Source: Dirofilaria immitis | Taxonomy: Eukaryota > Nematoda > Chromadorea > Rhabditida > Onchocercidae | Length of the DNA: 64,000 nt | Assembly (NCBI GenBank): GCA_024305405.1 | Contig: JAKNDB010000105.1 | Location: 1,922,001 to 1,986,000, forward strand | Reading direction: 5' to 3' | In this document: one piece after another, positions 14,701 to 29,200 of the stretch | How positions within the stretch are numbered: position 1 is the stretch's first letter | How the letters are laid out: every line of letters starts with the position of its first letter | Program-made: the position numbers and the translations under genes | Notes under the pieces: generated by a model | Database searches by the model: none | What the model saw: the letters and a program-made list of their open reading frames with translations, nothing else | Told to the model about the DNA's origin: nothing

Positions 14701-15986
14701 TGACTTATGTTGGCTTTGTTCCTTCGCGACTTGTGTTGTTATTAGTATTCATTGTGTGCTAGAAGCCACTTTTCCTGTTGTTGTTACTTAGCCAACACTA
14801 AGTAATAATTAGAAGGATCTCGCGACACACCAAAAACTATGAAGCATAAAAGTCAGTATGCTATCATCAGCAAATTTTGAAACTAGTACGACCAATTAGT
14901 AAATTATGATTAGTTTTCGGATATTGAAGGATTTTATGCTGCTCAAAACTGGAATCTACGCGATATGTTGATTGCTATAATCTAAATTTAAGATTAGACT
15001 TATGAATGAAAAAAATTGTTCAAGAAATCATTTTTCGAAATTTTATCACTGATGAATATTAGATTTAATAACGCATTTGATATGTATTCAAATACCCATT
15101 ATGCATAATTCTATGGAAAGCAGTGTTGAGCTATTAAAATAGGGTAATATTGATTAGATACTGCTTGCTTTATAATTAATTATTTGCACTTTTATCGTAA
15201 ATGTGCATCCTTCTATTAAATGCATTAAACAATACATTGTAATATTATTAAAAATTGTTCAGAAATTTCTATGCACTATGCGACATATGTGTATTAGTCT
15301 ATACAGGTGTTTTGTTTTCTTTTTAGGATCTCGTGATGGTAAGGGCTTTTAGATTCTTTTATACTTGTTATCATTTGGCATGCAAGCAGGACTACTGCTT
15401 CCCACAAACTTTACACTTCTTACTTCTTTTAGACATAATTCGAAAAAAACTATAGTACGACAGTTTGAAGAAGCACTTACTTCAGCTTACTTTTATAGAT
15501 CCATCATTTGAGTATAATAATAGTTTAGAGAGTTCATTAAGTTTCCGAATGTAGTTGTCATTCAGTTTATTATTAAGTACTGAATGATTATCATACGGTT
15601 TATATATACATCTCATCTCTTCCTCATTCATAAGTTTAATCTTGTAGTTTTAGTATCCACCATGATTTATGGTTCTTATTCGTTTTTGTAAGCACAGTTT
15701 TGTCATCAAAAGTGGTACTTACACTGTTAGCTGCTTGAATATCCGGTATCGACTCGATTCGTAAAAAAACAAAATATAGTTTCAACTTTAGAATGTTTCA
15801 ATATCGTGCACTTTTTCAATGATTTGTCAGTCTTTTTCAAATCAAATCTTTTCGTTTGACTGAAAAATTATTTTACTAAGATATATGTATGTCGTGAATA
15901 CTTAGAACAATTTGGCTTTTGTTATAATGTTTAATTTAGAAAGTCGTTGGGTGATGTGAGAGAGGCTTGTGTGGCCTTTCTCGAGA

Positions 15987-18900
15987 ATGGCCAAAGAGTA
16001 TCAGTTCAGTTGGAAGCCCAATATTCCTGATGCTCTTCTGAAAGGTTATGAATTCGACAAATATGATGATGTTAGTCAAACTTATATTCTTTCCAAAGTT
16101 TTTGGCGAAGTTTCCGACTTTATAAAAGCTCTTTTCTTTTTGCCGCTTAATGGATTTCTAGTAGTACAGAAACTCATGATTTTTGAACATTCTTTTAATT
16201 TTCTTTTTGTTGCAAAATTCATGGCAGATTCTTCAAATATCTTAATTTCTGTTCCATTGCTGTTTAAATGTATGAATGTATGAATGTTTTTTAAATGTTT
16301 CTGTTCCATTGTTTAATAAAGACAAGTTTCAGGAAAGCATTTGCCTAGAATGTGCTGCATTTCTTCGAGTAGATGAATATGGATTTTTCTGTATTGGACA
16401 TCAGAGGAAAGGAAAGACACATCAGTGCTCGATCTCATCTTGGTTAATTATTTACAATTTACTTTTTATTTCAGCTCGAAAATTTATTTAGTTATTTTAC
16501 TTATCGAAACATCTGTTTATGAAAATATTTAGTTTTTGTTTTATTTTTATCTTGATTTAAATCCCTTCTTTCTTGTCATTGTTGGGAAATTATATGCTTA
16601 TAGGTTTGGGAAGCAAGACGTGGTACATTTCCGAAAGATGGACGGATAATGTTTGAGTTGGAGCAACATGGACCCCGTGAAACCATTGAAGACAGGACAA
16701 TCTGGCTTACATATGGTCCTGACTTGGTCAGTGTTAGTAATTACTATTTAGTTGCGGAAGATATTGAAATTGCCAAGGTGAGCAATCTTATTTTATTTAA
16801 TCTCATAAAACTTAATGAAAATGATTTTTAAAATAATTTCTTTTTAACATTCCTAGTTGTATATTTAAAATGCAGCCAGAATACAGATAATATATAAGAG
16901 TTGTATATAGATATTTCTAATCCTTTTATTGTCAAATTTTAGACTTGGCGAAATGGCTTAAATGAAATTTTAAGAACAAGTAAAGTGCGACATATTTCTT
17001 ATGCAACAAGTCTGATGAAAAAGTTTGTTTCAGTTTCTTGATTACTCAAATTTAATGATTAATTTACATTTTTTAAGTTACTCGAATCAAAGATATTTAT
17101 TTTCAGTTGGCGATATTTATGTCTTTGTTTGAATGAACATCAAAAAATTCCCATAAAAATATTATCAGAATTTTTCCGGTGGTAAAACGGATCGAATGGT
17201 GCAGAAATGCCTCAGTGATCTTGGACTTTCGGGCGATAAAGTTGGTGTATTTCTGAGTTTTAAGGAATAAGATTTGATTCAAATTCCGGGAGTTGTTATT
17301 ATTCCATGCTAATTTGTGAGCGATATTTTAATTTTATCGTCACCGGTAAAAACGTTATTCATTTCTCCTTTATTTTTAGGAGTACGATGAACTTGATGTG
17401 GATTTATTTACTTTTGACAAATATTTGCGTTTATATTATAAAATTTGTCCACGAAGTGATGTGCAAGAATTGTTCGTAAAATTGTAAGTAACAAATAACA
17501 TTAAAATTATTGTGATAACCATTGGGACTTTTTTTAAATTCAGTTTTAGAACCATCTAAATAATTCAAGTGAAATTAATGCAGAAATATAAGTGTTTATT
17601 GCTGTCATAAATTTTTTTCTCACCTGAGCAATTCAGTTAATAACATTAGGAATAAAATAAGCCGTTCTAACTAATTTTTATCAAAATTTGTTCGTCGACA
17701 TAAGATAATGCCGAAAATCTAACTTTTTATATATTCTCATTCATTATTTTTTGATATTTCTTTTTCAGAAGTGGTCAGAAAGAATATCTTACCAAAGATC
17801 GTTTGATAAATTTTTTGAACGAAGAACAGAGGGATCCTCGGCTGAACGAAATACTATTCCCATTCTTTGATGATAAGAGAGCGCTACATCTAATATCAAA
17901 ATATGAAAGTGATGAAAATTATATAAATAATGGTATTTTTTGAGTAGTTTATCATGATCTCTCATCTGTTTGAACCAAAAATTTTTCTTGTAAGAATAAA
18001 ATAATTATATCCTTAAGTAACACGAAAATTATGTTTTGGACATCCAACTGTCTGCAAAATTTTTTTCAGGCAAAATGTCTGGCGATGCATTTTTACGATT
18101 TTTAATGTCTGATGAGAATGCACCGGTGTTTTTAAATCGAGTTGAGCTTTATCAAGATATGGATCAACCTCTTTGTCACTATTATATTAATAGGTATTGA
18201 AAATCTGACATTTTTATGCAGTTATAAGATTAGAAATAGCGTATTGTAACAAATCCTTGTAAAATCTTGCTATTCTGGCAGACTTTGCACTCGAAATTTG
18301 TTGAAAAATTTAATAGAGAGTGTTTTTTATTTTCAGCTCACACAATACATATCTCACTGGAAGGCAATACGGCGGGAAAAGTTCGACTGAAATTTATCGT
18401 CAAGTTTTATTGTCAGGGTGTAGGTAATCAGCATTTCTAAAATTGAATAGGTCTAATAGTATTTCTGGCAATAAATAAGTCCACTAGGCAGATCAGTAGT
18501 ATGAAATATCTTTTATTTCTTTGCGCTGTTGCAGATGCATTGAACTAGATTGCTGGGATGGCACTGGGGAAAATAAAGGTGAACCAATTATCACTCATGG
18601 CAAGGCGATGTGTACAGATGTTTTTTCAAGGCAGGCTATTGATATATATATATATATATATTTAATATTTTTAAATGTAGTGGTGGGCAGACAATAACGA
18701 TTGTCACAGTCTTTTTTCTTTCTTATATTTTATTGAAAAAATAAGATTATTTAAATCGTAGAAATTTTTCTGAAAGCAATTCTGCAAAACATGATTCTCA
18801 AGGAGTTTTTTCATTTTGTATATTAAAACTTCTTTAGGATGTACTCTATCAAATTCGAGACACTGCTTTTGCTAGGTCGGATTTTCCGGTTATTTTATCA

Positions 18901-21900
18901 TTCGAAAATCATTGTTCTAAATCAAATCAACTCAAAATGGCAAAATATTGCATGGAAATACTTGGTGATATGTTGTTGTCAAAACCTTTTGATGATTATC
19001 CGCTTGAACCAGGAGTACAACTACCGTCACCTAATCGTTTGAAACATAAAATACTGATTAAAAATAAGCGATTGAAAGCGGATATTGAAAAATTACAAAT
19101 GGAGCAGTTTCTGCGCGAGGTAAATTAGATGAAGAAGATGAATCGATTGAAAATCTAGAAAGTATTATTGGCGAGGAAATGCTAGCTGTTTGTAAGTATT
19201 ATTTTGCTGGTTAGCATAATGTCGTGAAGTAGAATACTATTGCTATAGTCAAAGTGCTAAATCTTTCTGAGGCTTATTCAAATTATGCGCCGGATCATTT
19301 GCCATCAAGTATATATTGTTAACCAAATAAATGCACAAATCTAGCATTTAGGAAGTTCACTATTTCAAAATGCCTGGTGTTCTTGACAATATCAGTAGTT
19401 GAATTTGCAATGTCTAAATAGTGAAGAATAAGAAGTCAAATCGAATGACTCTTGTTAATAAGCTCAAATTTAAATAGTAAATTGTTTTAATTGCTAAAGT
19501 ATCACTTATTTTTAACTGCTAAAATATCATTTTTCGAATTATTTTTGCATCAGATGGTGTGCTTATGTTTCAATGTGATGTAGAGATTAGAATAATTGCT
19601 ACTACATGAAGGAATAATATATTTGCAGCAATTGATGACCAGAGAGCACATCCGGAGGTTGAAGTTTGTGACGTACATTCAGCATCAGTGTTAGATACAA
19701 GTATAATTTTATTTTCTTTCAAGATAATGAAATAAAGTGTAATACAATAAGGTTTTAAAAAGTTCGATATTTCGCAAGTTATGAAATTGATGAACTCTTT
19801 TACTGATGATTAAATTCAATAATTTATTCATTAAGCAATATATATTTTGAACATAGTTTCTTATCAGAAATGTTAAATGATTTTCTGAAACAAAAAGATT
19901 GTTTCAGATGACGGTGCACCATTAAAAGATTTGGATGAAGCGCATCCTGAATTGAAGCAAACAAATTTCATATCAAAATTGAAACCTCTTGTGATCAAAA
20001 AACCTCAGGCATTTTTTACATTCCATTTTTATCGATCGATTTGTCTACCAGGTTTTAAATTTCGTTTGAATTAGAATTTAGATTTTACGGTGAGATTTTA
20101 GTTATCCTTATTATATGTGACATAATGTTTTTCTCTAAAATTTCCAGGTTAATAATAGAAAAAAACTAAAATTTTGGATTTTATAGCTTATCTCTGACGG
20201 GTTTTGAAGTATCAATTTGATGAATGGATTTGATAATTCCATTAATATTTTTTTATTGGCTAATGACATTTTAATTTTTGAAATTCCAAAAGTTAGTCTA
20301 TGATATTTTTTTTTTAACGTTTACGGTCCCTTGTTTCAAATCTGCATACTGCTACGAACCGTTCAGTAACATTTTCATAAATTATGCTTATTGCCGTATC
20401 AGTATTTTCATGTCACAATAGACATAAATATGCGAACTTAGAAACAGTTTGCTCATCTGCGTCTATAAAAACAACAGAACCGTTATATCATAAACTCTAT
20501 TTAAGAGACGACGTCTGATTATAATTTTCTGTTTCGGATTTTTTGTTTAATAGATAATTTTGTTTATATGATTAGATACAATAATTGTGTATTTTTTTTG
20601 CGAGCAATTGTTTTTGTTTTCTGTAACTTCTGTTGATACAATTGCTACAACTCTTCTGTGTGTACAGTTTGGAAATGAATCATCGACACAGACTGGAAAT
20701 ATGGCGTTATCTATATTTCCATCATCATCATTCCGCAACAAACGGTCGTTTCGCCGAGCTTCACGTATGCTGGAAAGTGAAAGTAATGGCGGGAGTTTAA
20801 GTGCTGCATTATTGGATCCACAGCCACAACGTCACTTATCAACAAGGCAGAAGAACAAAAAGGCAATTTATATTAGGAATTAATATAGGATCAAGTAAGG
20901 ACAAAATTGTAGGATATTCGGTATGTACTTCGTTAGCTAAGAAAGTAGGAACAGATATTATCAAGGTTATTGTTGCAAACTGTGCTGTAGTTGCATGGAT
21001 CAGGAGGTGCTTTCATCTTTTGATCATTTTATTACGAGCACTGTCTTGATATTTTCACTGTTCATATAAATGCAAATTTTTGAATGGTCGTTGCGACGAA
21101 TACAGTAAAGTTTGCTAGAAAGAGAAAAAGATAAGAATGGAGAAGCTTTGTTAATGACTATCGGTTTCTAATATCTCGTGTTCACACTGTCTTTTATGCA
21201 TGCAGATAGATTGTCTTCAGGAAAATTTGTCTGATTGCAAGCATGCAATATTTGCTAAATGATTGAAACAGCTCGCATTTACGAGTTATAACAGCGGTTG
21301 TATTATTGCTTTTGTCAGTTTAATTTTAACTTTCTTTTTTTTTATGATTTTGGCTTATGCATTTACCTTGGGAGCGCTATTGTTTCTATTAAGATTATTA
21401 TTGATGATTGAACATTGCTATTGTTCTGAGAACATATGAATTGCAAAAATAAGCAGTTCGAATATACTTGAGTCTGTCTCTATCTTTAGGTGATGAAATA
21501 TAATTGTTTTATATCCAGTATTATTTAACAAAAGATCTTTTCTCTTTTCAAGGGCGTAAAGAACATCTTTATATTTTAATGGGATATTCTTAAGATTTTT
21601 CTGAAAATATATCATCATTTTAATAGCTTAAGTTTTACATGTAGTGTGGGAAAATATTTTGTGCGTGATTTAAGCACAGATCATGCTGGGGATCACACTG
21701 GGAGTGTGGAATTTTTAATGAAAAATATATTACTTGAATAATATTTCTAGTAATTGATCCTTTAAGGGATTTGTTTTGCGTTAACATGTCAATTATTGGT
21801 TGCGACGCTTCGTCTAGAATGACTGATTTTTTCAATTCTTTTAGCTGACAGAAAAAATATAGAAAATGGTTTGGATATTATTTGCATTCCGGAAATCCAG

Positions 21901-24900
21901 GAAAGAGATTTTTGAGAGATCCAGAAATGTAGAGCTTTATTCATACAATAAAATACTGCGAATTTTAATGAATCGCAGTTGTCTGCAAAGGATATTTGTA
22001 TTAGTGATTTCTAATTTTTCATGCCATCAAAAGGGCAACCAAATAGTTTTCAGTAATTTGATGGTGGTATAAATAACTTTTAGTAAAATTTTATTATCCC
22101 TGCATGCATTTAGCCAGGCGTCATTATTCTTGGAGAAGTTGCTGCTAATCGTTTTAGTTTTTATTTTCGTGCTCTTTCTTTACCAAGCATTTTTTAATTC
22201 CTTCGCACTGAAGTAACATTTTTGTAACTTTAGCAAATTTGACACTCTCAATTAGTATAGTAAGTGGTTATTCTTTATTAGTTTTTACCTAATTTTAAAA
22301 ATTTTCACAAATTTCTTGCTCTTCGTTTTACATTTCAAACATTTTAAGCAAGATAGTGGTATTTTAATAAAACCAGAAATCTTTTTTTTAATTTGCAAAA
22401 AATTCCAATTTTTAAGCATTATTAAAATATGAGCTTTTTATTTTAGTATCATTCCTTTATTTTAGCAACAATTGACAAAAGAAGAAGAAGAGCGCATTTT
22501 TGCTGAATATCATTATACAGGTGCAACAACCAATATACATCCTCTATTATCAAGCCTCGTTAATTATACTCATCCAGTGAAGTTTTCTGGTTTCGATGTT
22601 GCTGAAGGTATTTATACAAAGCTTTATTTATCATATTTCGATCACAAGTTTCCATGAGTTTAATTTTTTCCATTTCATATTTTTTTCTAGTTTTTAAATG
22701 AAAGATATAAATGAGATAGGATCTTTTTAGCTAAAAATTAGGGGTCCTTTTGATGCTGCTTCTTGTTATGACTGTAATACATTTTGAGCAAATGATCTGC
22801 ATTTCCACATGTCTTCATTCTCGGAAAGTACGGGTTTGGGTTACCTGAAACAGAGTGCTCCAGAATTCGTTAACTATAATAAACGCCAGCTGTGTAGGAT
22901 ATATCCAAAAGGCGCTCGCGTCGATTCTAGCAATTTCTTGCCTCAGGTGAACTTTTTCATTCTTGTTGTAGTTGAAACAATGTTCTGCGATATTCCAAAT
23001 TTCTTTCCAGACAAGTTTCTTTTTATGGCAAAAATCTTTAATCTTTTAAAATTTGAATAAGTTGGCAAGCTAGTTCTTCATTAAATATTACTTTAGCAAT
23101 ATTAAAGACTTTATATTTGCAACATACAAGAAATCAAAGTTCAGTTTGCAATTGCAGATATTTTGGAACGCCGGTTGTCAGATGGTGGCATTAAATTTTC
23201 AGACTCCAGATATATCTATGCAGCTCAATCAAGGAAAATTTCAATACAATGGTGGATGTGGGTATGTTTTCTCCTGAAAAATCCATATAGTAAATAATGA
23301 GAATATCGAATTTTTTTGGATAAAAAAGCAACTGTCGTTTTCTTGCAGCACTAAAATGATTTCTTATTAATTTTCGTTTTATCCAATTAATTCATATTTT
23401 GAGATAACAGTTTGTTTTTTCTTTCTTTGCCATTTCTGTAAGAAACTACTATCAACGAAATCGCATTATATTTGTCTTAATTTCTATATAACTATACTCA
23501 TATGGAATTCTTTAAAATTTTCTATTCGGTAGCGAAAATCATCCCAGCCATTGTCTGATATTTCAGGTATCTTTTAAAACCAGATTTCATGAGACGGCCT
23601 GATAGATCATTTGATCCATTTTCTGAATCTCCTGTTGATGGTGTAATTGCAGCACATTGCACTGTGAAGGTTATTTCTTGCTTTATTAATTGAAAAACTA
23701 TTTGTTCAAAAAATTAGTTCAAAAATTATATAAAGTGGATCTCTTGTTAGAAAATACATTACCTCAAAAATATCAAACAGACTTAAATCGTTTCTTTTTC
23801 AGGTCATATCAGGTCATTTTTAAGTGATAAAAGATTGGCACTTACGTAGAGGCAGAAATGTACGGTCTTCCAACAGATACAATACGGAAAGAACATCGGA
23901 CACGTACTGTACCTGCTAATGGGTTGAATCCTGTGTATAATAGCGATCCCTTTGTTTTTAGGAAGGTGATTTTATAAATTGAAAATAATGATAAGTTAAA
24001 TGCATTGCCGGTATTTCAGTTACGTCGGGAATTAAATTTGAAATTAAGCAGAAAGGATTCGGTTATCAAAATGAATAATTTTACATTTGTTCACAGGTTG
24101 TCTTACCAGAATTAGCACTTTTACGTCTCGTTGTTTACGATGAAAATGGGAAGCAACTTGGACAGAGAATATTACCATTAGATGGTTTACAAGCAGGTTA
24201 CCGACATATAACACTTCGTACAGAATCGAATATGCCCATGGTATTGCCATGCCTTTTTGTTCGGATTGTCATCAAGACTTATGTTCCCGATGAGCTCAGT
24301 GGTAAGTTTTCATGGAAATGATTCGTAATTCATATAACTATGTACAACTATGCAGAATGAGGCAACTACATAAAAAAATAGCACAGTGCATCAAGCCAAT
24401 GTTATCGACTCTTCCTCAAACTCTACTTTTTATTTATATTTACAGTTTAGTAATTTAAAGCTTAAATGATTTAAAATGGTCTTATAGCCATAAAACATCC
24501 AGGAAGACTGGCACCATTTGAAAAAAATTTGTGTACGTTTGCAGGTCTAGTAGATGCACTCGCCGATCCACGTGCCTATGTTTCTGCGCAAGAAAACGAA
24601 GAGAAGCTTTATGTAATATGGGCGTTGAAGATTCAGACATAGCGGAGGTGACAACGAGTTCGTTGAGAACAGTATCAAACAGAAATATTCTACTGCGAAT
24701 AAATGGAGATCCACTGGACCAAAATTTCGAGTAAGTGCGAAATACTTGGTACCGTTATCAAGATATCAATATTTTAATGCGCTGTAAATAGCAAGACCCC
24801 TCAAATAGTCTGAAATTGATGTAGAATCAAACTAAATTTTAATATAACAATATCAGAACCAGTCGGTGCTAATTAGTTTTAGAAGTTTGTTTCTTTTGAT

Positions 24901-27900
24901 CTGCATTTATCCTTTAAGAATTTTGATTAACTGAATCCCATCATTTTTTGATATTATCTTCTAATTATTTCTACAGTTTTTCCATTTAATCACTCAGTTG
25001 GTGGTCACTCCATTTTGAGTAGAAAATTCTCAGAAATAAAGAAAAATACATGAGTTTACGATTTTTCAGATCGTTAAAGCCAACTATGTCATCGAAAGAA
25101 ACAGCTCGTTTCAATACGGAAGCTGCAGATGGCAAGCAGAAGGTAGTTGTATTTATATTTTATGAAATCTTATTAATTAGAATTGCTCTTTGTTGTTCTA
25201 TAATTGTGATTATCAATCTTTATTTTGAAAATTGTGTTAACAATAAATCAATAAGAATTGCATGAAATTCAGGAAATCATTTATTAATGAGCTTTTGATG
25301 AAATCTTTTCAATTAGTGAAGTTATTGATTTTATAATCATAGGGATCGAAAAACTTCGAATGTTATTAAATCACGAGATTCGAAGCTATTTAAAAAGAAT
25401 CTGCGGTTGTGATTAGCAACTATTAGTTATCAGAAAGGTACTCTGAATTCTCGTGTTCTCACAAATGCAAATACATTATTTCTCTACATATTCGTTTAAT
25501 AAATTTTTATTGTCAGAGTCAGAATGTCTTCTGTCAGGAAGCAGTGATACTTATTCAGATAGCCGATGTATCGTTAATTCGTCACAGTTTTTTGAAGTGA
25601 AAAAATCAAAAAATTGTACTCACTTTCTTTCCTCAATTTTGTAGTTCTATTCATTTCTACTAGTTTATTGCAAGGATTATTCGAAGAAGTTCTGCTTCGA
25701 GTTTGAAATATGGAATTTAAGCAGAGTTTCTTGCTTATCATATATAGAAGTTCTAAATTAGATATCGCTTTAATTATTCTAGCGTGGCATTGATTAAGTA
25801 CCATTTATCATTCATAATTTTGTTCAGAGGCGACGTAAAATGATATGGAATATCAACATATATTTCCGAAAACATTTATTTCTTACATTGTTGAAGAGTA
25901 ATGTAAATTGTTTTCAGATGGAAGCGATTAATATTAGCGATTTAAAGAAAGACAAATGCTTTCAAAAATTAGTTCGGAAATTTCAGAAAGATATGAGCGA
26001 ACTAAAAGCGGCATCAAAAACAGAGGGGATCAGTTCAAAAGCAACAGGTAACTATTTGCTTTCATGAATCATTATTTGTTAAGTACTTATTCTTTTCTCA
26101 TTCAACAAATTGAATATAATGTAAAGAAGATTTCAAAAATATAATAATCCCCTTCAGTGCTTAAAGACTTGTTGTATTTAACTATCACTAATAGCGCTAT
26201 TTAAAACTTTATTCAGTAAAACGAACCATTTAAAAAACCATTTTTTTTGTACTTTTATTGAAAAAGTGTTGACATATGATGTTGGATTGAGTTTATAACA
26301 ATTAATACATCTCTCAAATTTGTACTATTATGGTTTAGTTACTTTTTGAATTGACTCTTCCAAAAATAAAAATTGTAGAATTGAAAATCATTTTATATCC
26401 GTAACACAATATTTGGGAATGTGTACATCAGAATCAACTTGTTTTGTACTGATTAACACAATTCTTTTCTTTGTTTTATGCAATTTTGTATTATTTACCA
26501 GAACATTATTGATAATGCGGCAAGATTAAAAATAATAAATGAAATGCTTTCGTTAACATTCTGTAGAGATTTACATTTGTTTCGTTTTATTAATTCCACC
26601 AGTTATAGCAAATGACTGTCGACAAATTGATTTGTGATAGTTACAAGCAGTCTAAATGGCGAACAGTAGCTAACAGTTCAGGCAATCAGAAGCATCAGTC
26701 ATTATCATATATGAAGTCTGAACCAACACCGCACGACATTGACATGACCAACAGTAATAAAGTATGCTGTTACTGACTTTTTTATTAAATAATCTAATAA
26801 ATTATATGATATATGTTTAAGTCGAGGAAGGATGTGAACTCCTTTAGTATGTATTTAAATCTTTGGAGGAAACTTGAAGAATCTTTGTAAAAAAGTTAGG
26901 GATGCATTCAAAACTATTGTTAGCAGGACATCGAAATTTTATCATAAATTTTCTTGCAAACGGATTTTTATATTCAACTTTCATCAATCTCAGTCAAACA
27001 ATCTGGAAATGTCTTTCAGATGAAATCTTTAGTATTATCTCAAACTAATGAATGGTCATCAATGATGCGAAGACATGAAAGAGAATGTCACGATCTGAGG
27101 CGATCGCAAATAAAAGAAGAATTTGAATGTTTAGGGTGATTATTAATTTATCCTCATCCATAAAAGCCAATCTCAGTACTTTACCGTGATATGTGACTAC
27201 AAAGATTGGGTAGTTTGGAATAATAGAGATCATGATTCCTAGATAAACTAGAAATAAGATGCTGCAGTGTGTGGAATAATTTGATGGATTATTTCGTAAG
27301 TTTTTCCCTATATTGGAGTAATTGTAGTTTTTGAAATCGTTCCGTGCTAAAAGATACACGTAAAAAAAAAGAATAAACGGATATTTCTAGTGGTCTTACC
27401 AATAATTATTTCAAATCATTGTTGTTTCTGAAGACGTATAAGTGATGTGTGCTGTATCTCATATTGCGATTTTATATACAAGCATATCTTTCAGGAAACT
27501 GCTTCAGGATGCTCAAAAACAGCAAATGAATGTATTAAAATTGAGACTGGAAACTGAGAACAAAGATTTGAAGCAAGCGCAAACAAAAAGAGTATGGATG
27601 ATGCTAGAGCTATACAACAGGTAGTTCGCCTACGATTTCAGATTGGACATATGGTTGAATGTTTCGCCATAACCTTTCTGCAAAGAATGTTATATAAAAT
27701 TTTTAATCTTTTGCTTCAATAGGATAAAAATATCAAAACAAAGGCAGAAAGAGATCGACGAATAAAAGAAATGAACGAAAAAACCTGAAAGTGTTTTGCG
27801 AAGAGCGGAAAAGATTGGCTATAAAGTAATTATTACGAATATCTTACATAGCTTGATTTTCCTAATTATCGTTCAAATAACAAATCCTGTTTATTAATTT

Positions 27901-28328
27901 TATATTTTTAATCACTATGTTTAAGAGCTCAGAAACATGAAGAACAGTTGATGAAAAGGCATGAAGAACAATACCAAGAATTTGAGAAAGATGCAGAAAA
28001 GGTTTTTTCTTTGGAATAAATTAACTATAGTTTTCTTCTCCAAACATCTATGAAGACCTTCATGATTCTTGAGATGGTAATAGTACTACTGATTATAAAT
28101 TTAAATTTGAACTGCTTTGAAATTTATCCCTTTTCAAAGTAATTTAGTTTGGAAAAATAATTTAATAAAGCTCGACGTGACCAAGAAAATTTTACTTCTT
28201 CAGTTTTAGTTTATTTCTTTATCTTTCGGTCTTCACATGAGATAAGTCATTACTTCCAGGAGCTAGAATTGGAAGAAATGAGCCATCGAGAAACTCAGTT
28301 AGCGTCAAAACTTGAATTTATTTGCTAA
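15987..28328 (+). CDS. egl-8: Phospholipase C-beta, EGL-8 orthologue (29 exons)
   Basis: Hydrolyses PIP2 to IP3 and diacylglycerol downstream of Gq at the plasma membrane. Exons: 15987-16070, 16333-16442, 16604-16777, 16943-17022, 17107-17240, 17380-17483, 17769-17932, 18070-18193, 18337-18423, 18535-18630, 18838-19191, 19629-19700, 19908-20008, 20668-20862, 22466-22607, 22789-22946, 23158-23261, 23567-23669, 23803-23965, 24097-24301, 24545-24730, 25070-25142, 25918-26047, 26609-26761, 27020-27135, 27495-27620, 27723-27825, 27926-28001, 28260-28328. This gives about 1,260 residues: N-terminal PH region, EF hands, catalytic X box ([28 protein letters not shown]), linker, Y box ([14 protein letters not shown]), C2, and a long charged C-terminal coiled coil. 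The start [11 protein letters not shown] matches the family. Nine homopolymer one-base breaks interrupt the frame; three introns appear to use GC donors. The join 26047/26609 is out of phase by one. Confidence 0.95.
16246..16311 (+). repeat. Short direct repeat in egl-8 intron 1
   Basis: TTTCTGTTCCATTG occurs at 16246-16259 and again at 16298-16311, with a TTTAAATG and TATGAATG-type tandem repeat between. It looks like a local slippage duplication. Confidence 0.7.
18642..18661. repeat. (AT)10 microsatellite
   Basis: Uninterrupted AT dinucleotides in the egl-8 intron that follows exon 18535-18630, just downstream of its putative GC donor. Confidence 0.9.
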
Positions 28329-29200
28329 TAATTTATTGAATCGATGAAGAGTATTCCGAGAAACTCTACCATTTCACCCTTTAATCTCTCCTATTTACGT
28401 TAGAGCAGCAAGAGAAGACCCATCGATGAGTTTTTTCGAGTCACCTCGCCTTAGGAAATCTCATCTCCCAAATTTTTAGCATTTTAATTTCATGTGCTGC
28501 ATATTGAGTTTTTTACAAATTGTTTTGAAATAAAAATAAGACCATTTTCCGAGGATAAGATATTCGCACTCGATAAAGGTACTGATTGATAAAACCAAAC
28601 GTGTTCAACTTCACTTCAATTCAAATACGTCCTCTTAAATACTAAAACTTCGCAAATAAACATAGAACACGGCATGCGAAATGCCATTACAGAAAGAAAC
28701 TGAGATACGCAGGAACCAGCTAAAAGGATAATTACAAGATGCACTAGTAAGTCTATATATATCATTTGGAAGTTCCTGACTTGAAAAAATCCCGAAGCTC
28801 AACATTCACGTAGTAATGAGCTATTTAGAATATTTTTAGTCACCACTAATTTATATAAATTCAAAGCACATCAATTAAAACTATACAGTTCAGATTTAAG
28901 CAACGGGCACAAATATGCTGAAATATGGTATTGAAATATATTTCTAACAGTACTGTATAGTGATCATAACCCAATAACGAAAAATTCAGATAATATACAC
29001 AACCTTAGAATATGTTTTTTTTAAATTCTAAATATGACTGCAGTAAAAAAATTTATTAGGAAATTTTTCCAACAAATAAAATCAGAAAAAACAATATTAG
29101 AATACAAAAAGAAAATAACAGAACAGCAACTGAAATGTAGTAAAGCAATCATCTTCGATAAGAAGATATATTATTTGTACAAACACAATTTTGTGTTCAT
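28329..29200. other. Convergent 3' ends of egl-8 and eIF4E
   Basis: No exon recognised. It lies between the stop of the plus-strand egl-8 gene and the stop of the minus-strand eIF4E gene, so it should hold both 3' UTRs. Confidence 0.45.

Larger units (their letters stand above)
9171..15986. other. 6.8 kb without a recognised gene, between divergent soc-1 and egl-8
   Basis: No exon here could be tied to a protein family. It must hold the missing first exon(s) of the minus-strand soc-1-like gene and the promoters of both divergent genes. Open stretches such as 12522-12884 (minus) and 13950-14276 (plus) lack recognisable domains and splice context. Small hairpins occur at 11067-11098, 11726-11756 and 15559-15586 (an 8 bp stem, CATTCAGT/ACTGAATG, around a 12-base loop). 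Confidence 0.4.

Noticed and set aside
18642..18661. AT repeat as part of a mobile element
   Set aside because: A plain microsatellite; no terminal repeats or transposase frame nearby.
15987..28328. egl-8 as a pseudogene because of many frame breaks
   Set aside because: All catalytic motifs and nearly all splice sites are intact, and every break is a one-base homopolymer change. Neutral decay would also hit splice sites and key residues.
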